Below are positions 1 to 9,127 of a stretch of 64,000 nucleotides of DNA, piece by piece. A program made the translations under genes and the position numbers. This DNA is from Fusobacterium ulcerans (GTDB lineage Bacteria; Fusobacteriota; Fusobacteriia; Fusobacteriales; Fusobacteriaceae): contig NZ_CP028105.1 of assembly GCF_003019675.1 (NCBI RefSeq), positions 3,302,282 to 3,366,281 of the forward strand, written 5' to 3'. Each line of letters opens with the position of its first letter. The first letter of the stretch is position 1. Under the pieces are notes generated by a model. It was not told where the DNA came from, did no database searches, and saw nothing but the letters and a program-made list of their open reading frames with translations.

Positions 1-2
1 AT

Positions 3-452
3 CTTGATAAATTTATAACTGAAAGCAGAAAAAATGATCTGAATCTTACAATTCTAAAAAAGAGCAAAAGAACAAGCAGAGAACTTATAGAAAGACTTAA
101 TAATAAAGGAATTATCGCTTTATTTAGCGACCATAGAGATAAAGGAGCTACTGTTACTTTCTTTGGTGAAACCACTAAAGCACCTACTGGAGCAGTTTCT
201 CTTGCACTGAAATATGATATTCCATTTGTCTGGGGATACAATGTTATGCATGAAGATAATTCTTCTACAGTAAAAGTTGTAGAGCAGGTAGAGTTTATTA
301 AAACAGATAATTTTAAAGAAGATGTACAGGTAAATACACAGCTTCTCATAAGTAAAATGGAAGAAGTAATAAGAGAATATCCAGAACAATGGATGTGGTT
401 CCATGATAGATGGAATTTATACAGCAAACTTCATAAAAAAAAGAAAAAATAA
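3..452 (+). CDS. Lipid A biosynthesis acyltransferase, C-terminal part (5' end outside window)
   Basis: The open frame runs in from the window edge and ends at a TAA at 450-452, giving about 149 residues. It reads through FSDHRDKGATVTFFGETTKAPTG and ends with EVIREYPEQWMWFHDRW, the C-terminal signature of the LpxL/HtrB/LpxM lysophospholipid acyltransferase family. Such enzymes transfer a secondary acyl chain from acyl-ACP to Kdo-lipid A at the inner membrane. The catalytic HX4D motif lies upstream of the window, so LpxL cannot be separated from LpxM. A Lys-rich tail closes the protein. It is convergent with the amidohydrolase at 602-1813, with a structured element between the two. Confidence 0.88.
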   Translation, partial: LDKFITESRKNDLNLTILKKSKRTSRELIERLNNKGIIALFSDHRDKGATVTFFGETTKAPTGAVSLALKYDIPFVWGYNVMHEDNSSTVKVVEQVEFIKTDNFKEDVQVNTQLLISKMEEVIREYPEQWMWFHDRWNLYSKLHKKKKK

Positions 453-459
453 AAACTAT

Positions 460-589
460 AAAAAATACAGGTGACCTGCAAGGAGTGCAACAATTTTAAT
501 GTTGTAACTCAGTAATTACAGAAGTTAGAATTACTACTTCTTAAGATTACTGGAAATTTAATTCCGCTTTTTAGTCACCTGTATTTTTT
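460..589. ncRNA. Structured intergenic element closed by a perfect 16-bp stem; bidirectional terminator or small RNA
   Basis: A perfect 16-nt inverted repeat (460-475 against 574-589) closes a 130-nt element. Inside are three further local helices: GAGT/ACTC plus CAACA/TGTTG (483-510), CAGTAAT/ATTACTG (510-516 with 546-552) enclosing AGAAGT/ACTTCT (520-525 with 536-541), and GGAA/TTCC (552-565). The outer stem ends in A6 and T6 runs on its two flanks, so it could terminate both convergent neighbours. The internal branching is more than a simple terminator needs. Confidence 0.5.
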
Positions 590-601
590 ATTTGCTAAAT
601 T

Positions 602-1813
602 CTAAAAATTATATATATAGTCCATAATTATATTTCCAGCTATATCTAAGTCTTTTTCTCTGACATCCTCCACTGCATTATGGCTTATTCCATCTACACA
701 TCTTACAAAAAGCATTCCCATTTCAGCAATATTTGCCATCTCCTGAGCATCATGCCCTGCACCGCTTGGAAGTTTAAAAACAGGAATATTCTGTCTTATA
801 AAACTTTTCTCCAAAGCTTCCATCACTGATGGACTGCAAGCTGTTTCCATTATTTTATTTGTCATTTCAATAGAGTATGACATTCCTCTTCTTTCAACTG
901 TTTCTTTTATAATATTTTCTATTTTTTCCATAGTATCTACTAAAATAGTGTTTTTCATAGCTCTTATATCAATAGTAAATTCTGCTTCTCCTGGTATTAC
1001 ATTTACTGCTCCTGGGAGAACAGATACTTTCCCAAATGTTAACACCATCTCTCCAAGCTCTTCTGCAAGTTTTGTACTTTTATATATTATTTCAGCCATT
1101 GCAGTTCCAGCATCTTTTCTCATTTTCATGGGTATAGTACCAGAATGTCCTGCCTGTCCCTTTATATTTACAAGATATCTGTTGCATGATTGAATAGCAG
1201 TTACTATCCCTACTACAAGATTTTCAAATTCAAGTACTGGCCCCTGCTCTATATGAATCTCTAAAAAAGTGTCTATCTCTTCTTTTTTCATTTTACATTC
1301 ATCCATTTTTTCAGGATCAAAACCACATTCCTTCATAGCATCTCTAAGTTTTTTACCTCTGTATTCCAATTCTAAAAGATATTCTTTAAAAGTCCCAGCC
1401 ACTGCTTTACTTGTTAAACAGGCTGCTCCATATGTAGTTCCTTCTTCATATGCAAATGATATTATTTTTACATTACAGTTTAATTCTCCATGTTCTTTAA
1501 GAAGATTTTTTATACATACTATTGGAAGTATTACCCCTAATATTCCATCAAATTTTCCACCATCTTCTACACTATCCTGATGTGATCCCAACACAAGAGT
1601 TTTTGCCTTTGGATTTTGGCTTTTATATTCTCCAATAAGATTTCCTACTCCATCTATTTTAGTTGCAAGCCCTGCTTCTTTCATCCAACCTTCTATAATA
1701 TCTCTAGCCTCTAAATATTCTTTTGTTAAATACAATCTTGTTACCCCTTTAGAAGGCTCACTTATCTTGCTCAATTCATTTAATTTATCCAGTATTTCTT
1801 TTCCTGTATTCAA
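602..1813 (-). CDS. Zn-dependent amidohydrolase of the M20 N-carbamoyl-amino-acid hydrolase / allantoate amidohydrolase family
   Basis: Hydrolase of about 403 residues in the carbamoylase/allantoate amidohydrolase branch of M20. It probably releases ammonia and CO2 or an amino acid from ureido compounds; the substrate is not decidable from sequence. With TTG as residue 1, metal ligands are visible at His78 and Asp89 (GSHQDSVEDGGKFDG) and the Glu pair at 123-124 (SFAYEEGTTYG); a LEIHIEQGPVLE segment is typical of the family. The longest frame starts at an ATG at 1873, but that start lies inside the lepA terminator hairpin. A strong GGGGGAG site 7 nt upstream of TTG 1813 fits much better, and the protein then begins at the family's usual N-terminus. 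Confidence 0.85.
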   Translation of the reverse strand: MNTGKEILDKLNELSKISEPSKGVTRLYLTKEYLEARDIIEGWMKEAGLATKIDGVGNLIGEYKSQNPKAKTLVLGSHQDSVEDGGKFDGILGVILPIVCIKNLLKEHGELNCNVKIISFAYEEGTTYGAACLTSKAVAGTFKEYLLELEYRGKKLRDAMKECGFDPEKMDECKMKKEEIDTFLEIHIEQGPVLEFENLVVGIVTAIQSCNRYLVNIKGQAGHSGTIPMKMRKDAGTAMAEIIYKSTKLAEELGEMVLTFGKVSVLPGAVNVIPGEAEFTIDIRAMKNTILVDTMEKIENIIKETVERRGMSYSIEMTNKIMETACSPSVMEALEKSFIRQNIPVFKLPSGAGHDAQEMANIAEMGMLFVRCVDGISHNAVEDVREKDLDIAGNIIMDYIYNF

Positions 1814-1834
1814 AGTATTCTCCCCCTTTATTTC

Positions 1835-1867
1835 AAAAAAGAGCCCAGCTGATGCCAGACTCTTTTT
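1835..1867 (-). terminator. Rho-independent terminator of lepA
   Basis: AAAAAGAG (1836-1843) pairs with CTCTTTTT (1860-1867) around a short loop with inner GCT/AGC pairing. Read leftward, the hairpin ends in a run of T just after the lepA stop codon. It lies upstream of the amidohydrolase RBS, so some read-through or a separate promoter must feed that gene. Confidence 0.75.
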
Positions 1868-1877
1868 ATTCAATTAA

Positions 1878-3680
1878 TTAATCATTTAATTTAAGAACTG
1901 AAACGAATGCTTCCTGAGGAATTTCAACATTTCCTATACTCTTCATTCTTTTCTTTCCTTCTTTTTGCTTTTCAAGAAGTTTTTTCTTTCTTGTGATATC
2001 TCCACCATAACATTTAGCTATAACGTTCTTTCTAAAAGCTTTTATAGTTTCTCTTGCTATAACTTTTGATCCCAATGCTGCCTGGATAGGTATTTCAAAC
2101 TGCTGTCTTGGAATAACTTCTCTAAGCTTTTCACAGATAGCTCTACCTCTTGAATAAGCTCCATCTCTGTGTGCTATAAATGAGAAGGCATCCACTGGTT
2201 TTCCAGATACAAGTATATCAACTTTTACAAGATCAGATTCCTTATATCCTACAAGTTCATATTCAAATGAAGCATAACCTTTAGTTCTTGATTTCAATTT
2301 ATCATAGAAGTCAATTACAATTTCAGCAAGTGGCAATTCATAAGTAAGAAGCGATCTAGTATCATCTATAAAGTCCATTCCTATAAATATACCCCTCTTC
2401 TCCTGACAAAGCTCCATTACATTTCCCACATATTCTTTTGGTACTATTACTTTTCCTCTTATGAAAGGCTCTTCTACAGATAGTCTTCCTTTTCCAGGAT
2501 CTGGAAATTCACAAGGGTTGTCTATAACAAGAACATTTCCCTTATCCATATTTACTTTATATTCAACTGATGGAGTAGTCGAGATAAGATCTATATCATA
2601 CTCTCTTCTCAATCTTTCAACAATTATTTCCATATGTAAAAGACCAAGGAATCCACATCTAAATCCAAACCCCAGTGCTAATGAAGTTTCTGGTACATAT
2701 GTAAGAGAAGCATCATTTAGTTGCAATTTCTCAAGAGCATCTCTCAAATCTTCATAATCATCTGTAAATAATGGATAAATCCCAGCAAAAACCATTGACT
2801 GAGCTGGTTTAAATCCTTCAAGTGGGAACATACAAGGCTCTTTAGCATTAGTTACAGTATCCCCTACTCTTGTATCATGAATAGTTTTTACCCCTGTAAT
2901 AATATATCCAACTGACCCTGAAGTAAGTCCATCTTTTGGTTTCATAGTTGGTGAAAATACTCCAACTTCTAATACATCAAATTCTTTTTCTGTAGACCAG
3001 ATTTTTATCTTGTCACCTTTTTTGATAGATCCATCTAAAACTTTTACATATGTAATAACTCCTCTATAATCATCAAATTTAGAGTCAAAAATCAAAGCTT
3101 TCAATGGAGCTTCTTCATCATATGCTGGAGCTGGTACTTTAGCTACTATTGCTTCAAGTAAGTCATCTATTCCTATTCCAGTTTTTCCAGAACACATTAC
3201 AGCGTCATCAGCTGGAAGACCTATTATATCTTCTATTTCATGTTTTACTTTTTCTGGATCAGCTGCTGGAAGGTCAATCTTATTAATTACAGGTACTACT
3301 TCCAGATTATTTTCTATAGCCAAGTATACATTGGCAAGTGTCTGTGCTTCTACTCCTTGAGCTGCGTCTACTACCAGAAGAGCTCCTTCACAAGCTGCCA
3401 GTGATCTAGATACCTCATAAATAAAGTCCACATGTCCCGGAGTATCTATAAGGTTTAATTCATATTCTATTCCATCTTTTGCTTTATAGTATAAAGTAAC
3501 TGCTTGAGCTTTTATTGTTATTCCCTTTTCTCTTTCCAAATCCATAGAGTCAAGAAGCTGCTCTTTCATTTCTCTTTTAGTTACAGTTCCTGTAAACTCT
3601 AACAATCTATCTGCTATTGTTGATTTACCATGATCTATATGAGCAATTATCGAAAAGTTTCTCTTATGCTTTTGCAACAT
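1878..3680 (-). CDS. lepA: Translation elongation factor 4 (back-translocating GTPase LepA)
   Basis: A 600-residue translational GTPase that binds ribosomes and is thought to reverse-translocate or remodel stalled complexes. G1 AHIDHGKST lies at residues 13-21, followed by DTPGHVDF (G3) and NKIDLP (G4). The LepA-specific C-terminal domain follows ([20 protein letters not shown] and the basic [19 protein letters not shown] segment). Length and domain order match the family. The start is supported by TTAGGAGG about 7 nt upstream. It is divergent from the metallopeptidase at 3806 across a 125-bp gap. Confidence 0.98.
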   Translation of the reverse strand: MLQKHKRNFSIIAHIDHGKSTIADRLLEFTGTVTKREMKEQLLDSMDLEREKGITIKAQAVTLYYKAKDGIEYELNLIDTPGHVDFIYEVSRSLAACEGALLVVDAAQGVEAQTLANVYLAIENNLEVVPVINKIDLPAADPEKVKHEIEDIIGLPADDAVMCSGKTGIGIDDLLEAIVAKVPAPAYDEEAPLKALIFDSKFDDYRGVITYVKVLDGSIKKGDKIKIWSTEKEFDVLEVGVFSPTMKPKDGLTSGSVGYIITGVKTIHDTRVGDTVTNAKEPCMFPLEGFKPAQSMVFAGIYPLFTDDYEDLRDALEKLQLNDASLTYVPETSLALGFGFRCGFLGLLHMEIIVERLRREYDIDLISTTPSVEYKVNMDKGNVLVIDNPCEFPDPGKGRLSVEEPFIRGKVIVPKEYVGNVMELCQEKRGIFIGMDFIDDTRSLLTYELPLAEIVIDFYDKLKSRTKGYASFEYELVGYKESDLVKVDILVSGKPVDAFSFIAHRDGAYSRGRAICEKLREVIPRQQFEIPIQAALGSKVIARETIKAFRKNVIAKCYGGDITRKKKLLEKQKEGKKRMKSIGNVEIPQEAFVSVLKLND

Positions 3681-3764
3681 AAATTTCCTCCTAATTATTT
3701 TATCGCTTACACAACATTATAAAAGATTATCCAAAAAAAATCAACTAAAAACGAAGCCTCTTAT

Positions 3765-3773
3765 ATGGTATAA
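3765..3773 (+). promoter_or_regulatory. Extended -10 promoter for the YgjP-type gene
   Basis: TGGTATAAT matches an extended -10 element (TGnTATAAT) about 30 nt ahead of the start codon at 3806. No good -35 is visible, which is usual for extended -10 promoters. Confidence 0.5.
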
Positions 3774-3805
3774 TTAATGAAAACCTATTTTTAGAAAGGA
3801 ATTTT

Positions 3806-4474
3806 ATGGATTTTAAAGTAACTGTAACAAGAAAAAAGATAAAAAATATAATAATAAAAATAAATTCAAATGGTGAAGTATTGGTATCTGCACCTAAAAG
3901 AGTGCCTCAAAAATATATAGAACAGCTCATTATGCAGAAAGAAAAATGGATAATTGAAAAAATTAATTCTATCAGCCAATATTATTCTAATAGAAGACCT
4001 ATTTCTTATGTAAATGGTGATGAAATTTTCTATCTTGGAAAAAAATATATTTTAGAAATTATTCCTGCTGAGAAAAATTTTGTAGAACAGGATGAGGAAA
4101 AAATATATATTTATTGTAAAAAATCTGAATCAGCAGATGAAAAAAAGAAAGTTCTTGAGAAATGGTTTAGGGAAAAAATCTCTTCCATTTTAGAAAAACT
4201 TACTGTAGAAACAGGAGAAAAAGTTGGATATCTTCCTAAAGAAATAAAAGTAAGAAGCATGAAAAGCAGATGGGGTTCTTGTAATACTACAAGAAAAATA
4301 ATTACATACAATCTCCATCTTATAGAAAAGCCTCTTTCAGCTATTGAATATGTAGTTCTACATGAACTTTCACATCTTCCATACCCTCATCATCAAAAAG
4401 AGTTTTGGAATTTTGTAGAGAAATATATGCCTGACTGGAAATTAAGAAAAAAGATTCTAAATAATAAGGCGTAA
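3806..4474 (+). CDS. YgjP/M48-like metallopeptidase domain protein
   Basis: A 222-residue protein of the YgjP (DUF45) family, predicted cytoplasmic zinc metalloproteases related to wss-type peptidases. The zinc motif HELSH lies at about residues 186-190 and is followed by a His-His pair and FW, which supply the third ligand in this family. The family signature MKSRWGSCNTTRKI precedes it. An AGAAAGGAAT ribosome site precedes the ATG. It appears monocistronic. The biological substrate is unknown; confidence in the family is high. Confidence 0.9.
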   Translation: MDFKVTVTRKKIKNIIIKINSNGEVLVSAPKRVPQKYIEQLIMQKEKWIIEKINSISQYYSNRRPISYVNGDEIFYLGKKYILEIIPAEKNFVEQDEEKIYIYCKKSESADEKKKVLEKWFREKISSILEKLTVETGEKVGYLPKEIKVRSMKSRWGSCNTTRKIITYNLHLIEKPLSAIEYVVLHELSHLPYPHHQKEFWNFVEKYMPDWKLRKKILNNKA

Positions 4475-4601
4475 TACTTATAAAAGAATACTTTGAAAAA
4501 AAGAAAAAATAATGTATACTTAAATAGATATCTATACAGCTTTGCTTTATAAATATTATAATTTCTAATTTTAAAGATAAATTATAACATTCGGAGGATA
4601 T

Positions 4602-7600
4602 ATGCTATTAAAAAATAAAAGATTTTTACCTTTATTTATAACCCAATTTTTTGGAGCTTTCAATGACAATATGCTGAAAACAGCTATTATGGCTTTTATT
4701 ACTTATAATCTTACATTAAATAGAGATCATGAAGGAATGCTGCTGAATTTTATTTCTATTCTCTTTATTCTTCCTTTTTTCTTTTTATCTGCCACTGCTG
4801 GACAGTTAGCTGATAAATATCATAGAGATAAAATTGCTAAAATTTTAAAATGTGCAGAATTTATACTGATGGTCCTTACTGCTATTGCAGTTTTCTTTAA
4901 GTTTTATTCTGGACTTATCATTATATTATTTTTTATGAGCATACAGTCTGCTTTCTTTGGTCCTGTTAAATATTCTATTATTCCTCAGCATCTTGAAGAG
5001 TGCGAATTAATAGAAGGAAATGCCATAATAGATGGAGCTACATATTTTTCAATATTACTTGGAACTATTTTAGGAGCTCATATTACTTCCCCAGAGATAA
5101 CTGTTGGAATACTTGTATTTTGCTCTCTTCTTGGTATGCTCAGCAGTTTTAAGATTCCCTCTGCTCCAGCTCCAAGACCTGATTTAACTATGAGCTTTAA
5201 TATTTTTAAAACTATAAAATTAACATTAAAGAAAATATCTGAAATAAGAAGTATATACATAACTATTTTAGGACTTTCATGGTTCTGGGCACTTGGTGCA
5301 GTTATCCTTACACAGCTCTATCCTATGTGCAGTGATCTGTTAGGGCTTTCAAGAAATGCTGTTGCTGTATTTATGTTTATTTTTTCATTAGGTATGGCTG
5401 CTGGGACATTTATTTGTACAAAAGTAATGAGAGGAATTGTTCATCCTACATTTGTTCCCCTTAGTTCTATTGGAATAGGAATTGCCACTTTTTTCCTTTA
5501 TCTCTTTACTAAGGACTATATCACTCCTGAAAGTCAAATTAGGACAGTTGCATTTTTTAAATCTTTACCTGGAATAAAATTATCTTTTGTTCTATTTTTC
5601 CTTGCCTTTTTTGGTGGTATGTATATAGTTCCTTTAAATGCTTTTTTACAAAATAAAGCACCAAAAAAATATCTGGCTACTATCATAGCTGGAAACAATA
5701 TAATGAATGCTGTTGGAATAGTAATTTTCTCTGCTGTTGTTCTTGGACTGTTTAAAATAGGATTTATTTTATCAGATATATTTTTCCTTATATCAATTAT
5801 ATGTTTATGTGTTTCTCTATACATACTTACTATTATTCCTGACGCTCTTCCAAGATCTATGGCACAAAGCATTCTCTCTCTTATATTTAAGATGGAGGTT
5901 ACTGGTCTGGAAAACTATGAAAAAGCTGGAAAAAGAGTTCTTATAATAGCAAATCACACTTCTTTGCTGGATGGATTGCTTGTTGCTTCTTTCATGCCGG
6001 AAAAATTGATATTTGCAATTAATACAACAATTGTTAAAAAATGGTGGATCAGAATATTTAAGCCAGTAGTAAAGCTTTATCCTATTGATCCTACAAACCC
6101 TTTAGCATTAAAAAATCTTATTAATGAATTAAAAAATAATGAAAAATGTATCATATTCCCAGAGGGCAGAATAACTGTAACAGGTTCTCTGATGAAAGTA
6201 TATGAAGGAGCTGGAGTAGTGGCTTTAAAAGCCAATGCCAACATTCTCCCAATCAGAATAGATGGTGCTCAGTATTCAAAGTTTTCATATTTAAAAACTA
6301 AATTTAAAACTAAGTTTTTCCCTAGAATAAAAATTACAATACTTCCTCCTACTAAGATAAAATTATCTGAAGAAGATAAAGGAAGTGCAAAAAGAGAAAA
6401 AATAGGAGATCAGCTTTATGAAATTATGACTTCTATGATTTTTAAATCTTCTCCTGTAAAAGAAAATATTTTCAAATCATTGCTGAATGCAGTTAAAATA
6501 CATGGTAAAAAACATATGATTGCAGAAGATATTTCCAGACAGCCTATGAGTTATAAAAATTTCATATTAAAATCATATGTTATTGGAGAAGCTGTAAAAA
6601 GGAATTTTAAAGAAAAAAATATTGGTTTGATTCTTCCAAATTCTGTAATAAATGCTCTGGTATTCTTTGGACTGCAATGTGCTGCCAAGATTCCTGCTAT
6701 GATTAATTTTACTCAGGGAAAAAGTCAAATATTATCATGTATAAAAACTGCTGAAATATCAACAGTTCTTACAGCTAAAAGAATGATAGAGATGCTCCAA
6801 TTAGAAGATCTTATTGATACTTTAGAGAAAAATGGGGTAAAAATTATCTATCTTGAGGAATTTCAGTCAAAGATAAATATAGCTACAAAATTATCTGGTT
6901 TCTTTAATTATCTTTTAAAGAAAGTTCCTCAAACTAGCTCTAATGACCCTTGTACTATTCTTTTTACATCAGGATCAGAAGGAGTTCCAAAAGCTGTACT
7001 TTTAAGCCATGAAAATTTACAGGCTAACAGATTCCAAATGAGTTCATTATTCTCATTTACAAGTCAGGATATTATGTTTAATGCTCTTCCTATGTTCCAT
7101 TCATTTGGACTTGGAGTTGGAACTATCCTGCCATTGCTTTCAGGGATAAAGGTATTTTTCTATCCTTCTCCTGTACATTACAAAATAGTTCCAGAATTAG
7201 TCTATGATTCCAATGCTACAATTTTATGCGGAACAGATACATTCTTCAATGGATATGCTAAACAAGCTAATCCTTATGACTTCTATAATATAAAATATGC
7301 TATGGTAGGAGCAGAGAAATTAAAAGATTCTACTTACTATCAATGGATGGAAAGATTTGGTGTAAGAGTTTTAGAAGGATATGGAGTAACAGAAGCCAGT
7401 CCTGTTATCGCCGTAAATACTCCTATGTATCAAAAAAGAGGCAGTGTAGGAAGACTTTTACCTGATATAGAATATAAGCTGGAAGCTATTCCGGGAATAG
7501 AAAAAGGTGGAAGACTATGGATAAAAGGAAAAAATATCATGCTTGGTTACTTGAAAGATGGAAAAATAGTTCAGCCAGAAGGTGGATGGTATGATACTGG

Positions 7601-7958
7601 AGATATTGTAGATATTGATGAAAATAAATTTGTTACTATTTTGGGAAGAGCTAAAAGATTTGCTAAAATAGCTGGAGAGATGGTCTCTCTTACTGCTGTA
7701 GAAGATATAATAAATGGATATATCAAAGATTTTCCTAGTGCTGTTACTGCTATTCCTGATGAAAAGAAAGGGGAACAATTAGTTTTAGTCACAGAAAAAA
7801 ATGATATTAACTCAAAAGAAATGTTAAACTATTTTAAAGAAAAACTTTACAGCGAATTATGGGTTCCTAAAAAAATTGTTACAGTAGATAAGCTGCCTTT
7901 ACTCGGTACTGGAAAAGTAGATTATGTGAAAGTTAAAGAAATAGCTGAAAGTAAATAA
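4602..7958 (+). CDS. Fused lysophospholipid flippase (LplT-like MFS), PlsC acyltransferase and acyl-ACP synthetase
   Basis: An 1118-residue three-part protein. Residues about 1-410 form a 12-helix MFS module resembling LplT, which flips lysophosphatidylethanolamine across the inner membrane. About 430-620 is a PlsC acyltransferase with NHTSLLD (H and D catalytic, near 451) and FPEGRITVTG (near 520). About 650-1118 is an AMP-forming acyl-ACP/CoA ligase with TILFTSGSEGVPKAV near 785, GYGVTEASP near 925, GWYDTGD near 995 and a C-terminal catalytic-type GKVDYVK. Together they would import, activate and re-acylate lysophospholipid. In E. coli LplT and Aas are separate proteins. The start has GGAGG 4 nt upstream. 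Confidence 0.93.
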   Translation: MLLKNKRFLPLFITQFFGAFNDNMLKTAIMAFITYNLTLNRDHEGMLLNFISILFILPFFFLSATAGQLADKYHRDKIAKILKCAEFILMVLTAIAVFFKFYSGLIIILFFMSIQSAFFGPVKYSIIPQHLEECELIEGNAIIDGATYFSILLGTILGAHITSPEITVGILVFCSLLGMLSSFKIPSAPAPRPDLTMSFNIFKTIKLTLKKISEIRSIYITILGLSWFWALGAVILTQLYPMCSDLLGLSRNAVAVFMFIFSLGMAAGTFICTKVMRGIVHPTFVPLSSIGIGIATFFLYLFTKDYITPESQIRTVAFFKSLPGIKLSFVLFFLAFFGGMYIVPLNAFLQNKAPKKYLATIIAGNNIMNAVGIVIFSAVVLGLFKIGFILSDIFFLISIICLCVSLYILTIIPDALPRSMAQSILSLIFKMEVTGLENYEKAGKRVLIIANHTSLLDGLLVASFMPEKLIFAINTTIVKKWWIRIFKPVVKLYPIDPTNPLALKNLINELKNNEKCIIFPEGRITVTGSLMKVYEGAGVVALKANANILPIRIDGAQYSKFSYLKTKFKTKFFPRIKITILPPTKIKLSEEDKGSAKREKIGDQLYEIMTSMIFKSSPVKENIFKSLLNAVKIHGKKHMIAEDISRQPMSYKNFILKSYVIGEAVKRNFKEKNIGLILPNSVINALVFFGLQCAAKIPAMINFTQGKSQILSCIKTAEISTVLTAKRMIEMLQLEDLIDTLEKNGVKIIYLEEFQSKINIATKLSGFFNYLLKKVPQTSSNDPCTILFTSGSEGVPKAVLLSHENLQANRFQMSSLFSFTSQDIMFNALPMFHSFGLGVGTILPLLSGIKVFFYPSPVHYKIVPELVYDSNATILCGTDTFFNGYAKQANPYDFYNIKYAMVGAEKLKDSTYYQWMERFGVRVLEGYGVTEASPVIAVNTPMYQKRGSVGRLLPDIEYKLEAIPGIEKGGRLWIKGKNIMLGYLKDGKIVQPEGGWYDTGDIVDIDENKFVTILGRAKRFAKIAGEMVSLTAVEDIINGYIKDFPSAVTAIPDEKKGEQLVLVTEKNDINSKEMLNYFKEKLYSELWVPKKIVTVDKLPLLGTGKVDYVKVKEIAESK

Positions 7959-7978
7959 TTAAAATTTATAAAGCAAAA

Positions 7979-8026
7979 TAAAAATCTCTTTTAGAAATCG
8001 AATTAATTCTAAGAGAGATTTTTTAT
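7979..8026 (+). terminator. Rho-independent terminator of the LplT-Aas fusion gene
   Basis: AAAATCTCT pairs with AGAGAGATTTT around TTAG/CTAA inner pairing, followed by a T-rich run. It begins about 20 nt after the stop codon. Confidence 0.8.
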
Positions 8027-8093
8027 TTTAATATAGTTATTTATATAAAATCATAAATTTTAAAAATATGAATTAATGAAAGTATGAAAAAAT

Positions 8094-8498
8094 TTAAACT
8101 TTATTAAAATTCTTTAAGTCTTTTAGTTCTTCTAATATTTCTTCTAAAGAAGTTTTCCCATCATTTATAGCCATTGCTATAAGAGTCCCCTCTACTATAG
8201 GGGCATCAGCTATTTTTATTTTAGCTCTGTCATATTCTGCATCCAAAAATTCCATAGCCATTTCACTATTCAAAATTGAACTCCCTATATCACCAAATAT
8301 TAGAACTCCATCTTCTGAATAGGCATTTTCAATAGCTTCTTTTATAATCATAGGGTCTGATCCTAAATGATCTCCTGTTGTTCCACTTCCATTTATAACA
8401 GGAAAATCATATTTTTTCATTTCATTGCATAATTCAATTATTTCATGAGCAAGTTTTTTACTATGAGATACAATTACCATTCCTACCACAATAATCAC
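8094..8498 (-). CDS. dhaM: Phosphoenolpyruvate-dependent dihydroxyacetone kinase phosphotransferase subunit DhaM (EIIA-type domain only)
   Basis: A single mannose-type EIIA domain of about 130 residues. The active-site His is in IVSHSKKLA, and GSGTTGDHLGSDP and VLIFGDIGSSILN follow. DhaM passes phosphate from HPr to the ADP held in DhaL. E. coli DhaM carries extra HPr and EI-like domains; this one lacks them, as in Gram-positive bacteria. The start is uncertain: the longest frame begins at a GTG overlapping the dhaL stop, but a second GTG or the ATG just before VIVSHS (about 8480) fits the family better. It is the last gene of dhaK-dhaL-dhaM. Confidence 0.9.
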   Translation of the reverse strand: MIIVVGMVIVSHSKKLAHEIIELCNEMKKYDFPVINGSGTTGDHLGSDPMIIKEAIENAYSEDGVLIFGDIGSSILNSEMAMEFLDAEYDRAKIKIADAPIVEGTLIAMAINDGKTSLEEILEELKDLKNFNKV

Positions 8499-9115
8499 TA
8501 TCCTTTCAATTCATCATTTATAGTTTTTATAATTAAATATGATGAGACAGCTCCTGGATCAAGATGTCCTATACTTCTTTCTCCAAGATAGCTTGCTCTT
8601 CCTTTAGTAGCAGCTATATCTTTTGTAGATTCCATTCCAGATTTTGCTTTAAGCTCTGCAAATTCAAAACATTCTTTGACATTTGCTCCAGCATCAGCTT
8701 TTATTTTAAAAGCTTCATAAGCAGGAATTTGAGTATCAAGCATAGTCTTTTCTCCCAATACAGCCTTTCCTCTCATTTCTATTCCCTTTATCATTTCACT
8801 CCATGTTTCAGCTATTACTTCTGGAGTCATTTCTTCTTTAGTTTTAATATAAGCTGCTCCTTTCATTAAAGCGGTTCCATATAGTGCTCCTGATGCTCCT
8901 CCCACATTAGATACCAGTAGCATTGCCATTTTATTCAATATTTCAAAAGGCTTTAGAGTTTCCATAGTTGGAAGTTCTTTTTCTACCTTTTCAAATCCTC
9001 TGGCAAGATTTACACCATGATCCCCATCACCTATTTCTCTATCCAGCTCTGTAAGGTAATCTTTATTTTCAATTATTTTTTCACTTACTTTTTTTATTAT
9101 TTTTAATAGTTCCAT
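8498..9115 (-). CDS. dhaL: Dihydroxyacetone kinase ADP-binding subunit DhaL
   Basis: DhaL holds a permanently bound ADP that is rephosphorylated by DhaM, and transfers the phosphate to dihydroxyacetone bound on DhaK. The nucleotide/Mg motif REIGDGDHG and the NVGGASGALYG loop are present, and RASYLGERSIGHLDPGA closes the domain. I chose the ATG at 9115: AGGAG at the end of dhaK sits directly against the earlier ATG (9124) but 9 nt before this one. It follows dhaK with only a few bases between them, so the two are translationally coupled. Confidence 0.94.
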   Translation of the reverse strand: MELLKIIKKVSEKIIENKDYLTELDREIGDGDHGVNLARGFEKVEKELPTMETLKPFEILNKMAMLLVSNVGGASGALYGTALMKGAAYIKTKEEMTPEVIAETWSEMIKGIEMRGKAVLGEKTMLDTQIPAYEAFKIKADAGANVKECFEFAELKAKSGMESTKDIAATKGRASYLGERSIGHLDPGAVSSYLIIKTINDELKG

Positions 9116-9127
9116 ATTTTCCATCTC

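Noticed and set aside
460-589. Structured element considered as SRP 4.5S, 6S or RNase P RNA
   Set aside because: It lacks the conserved SRP tetraloop helix and RNase P core motifs, and is too short for RNase P or 6S RNA.
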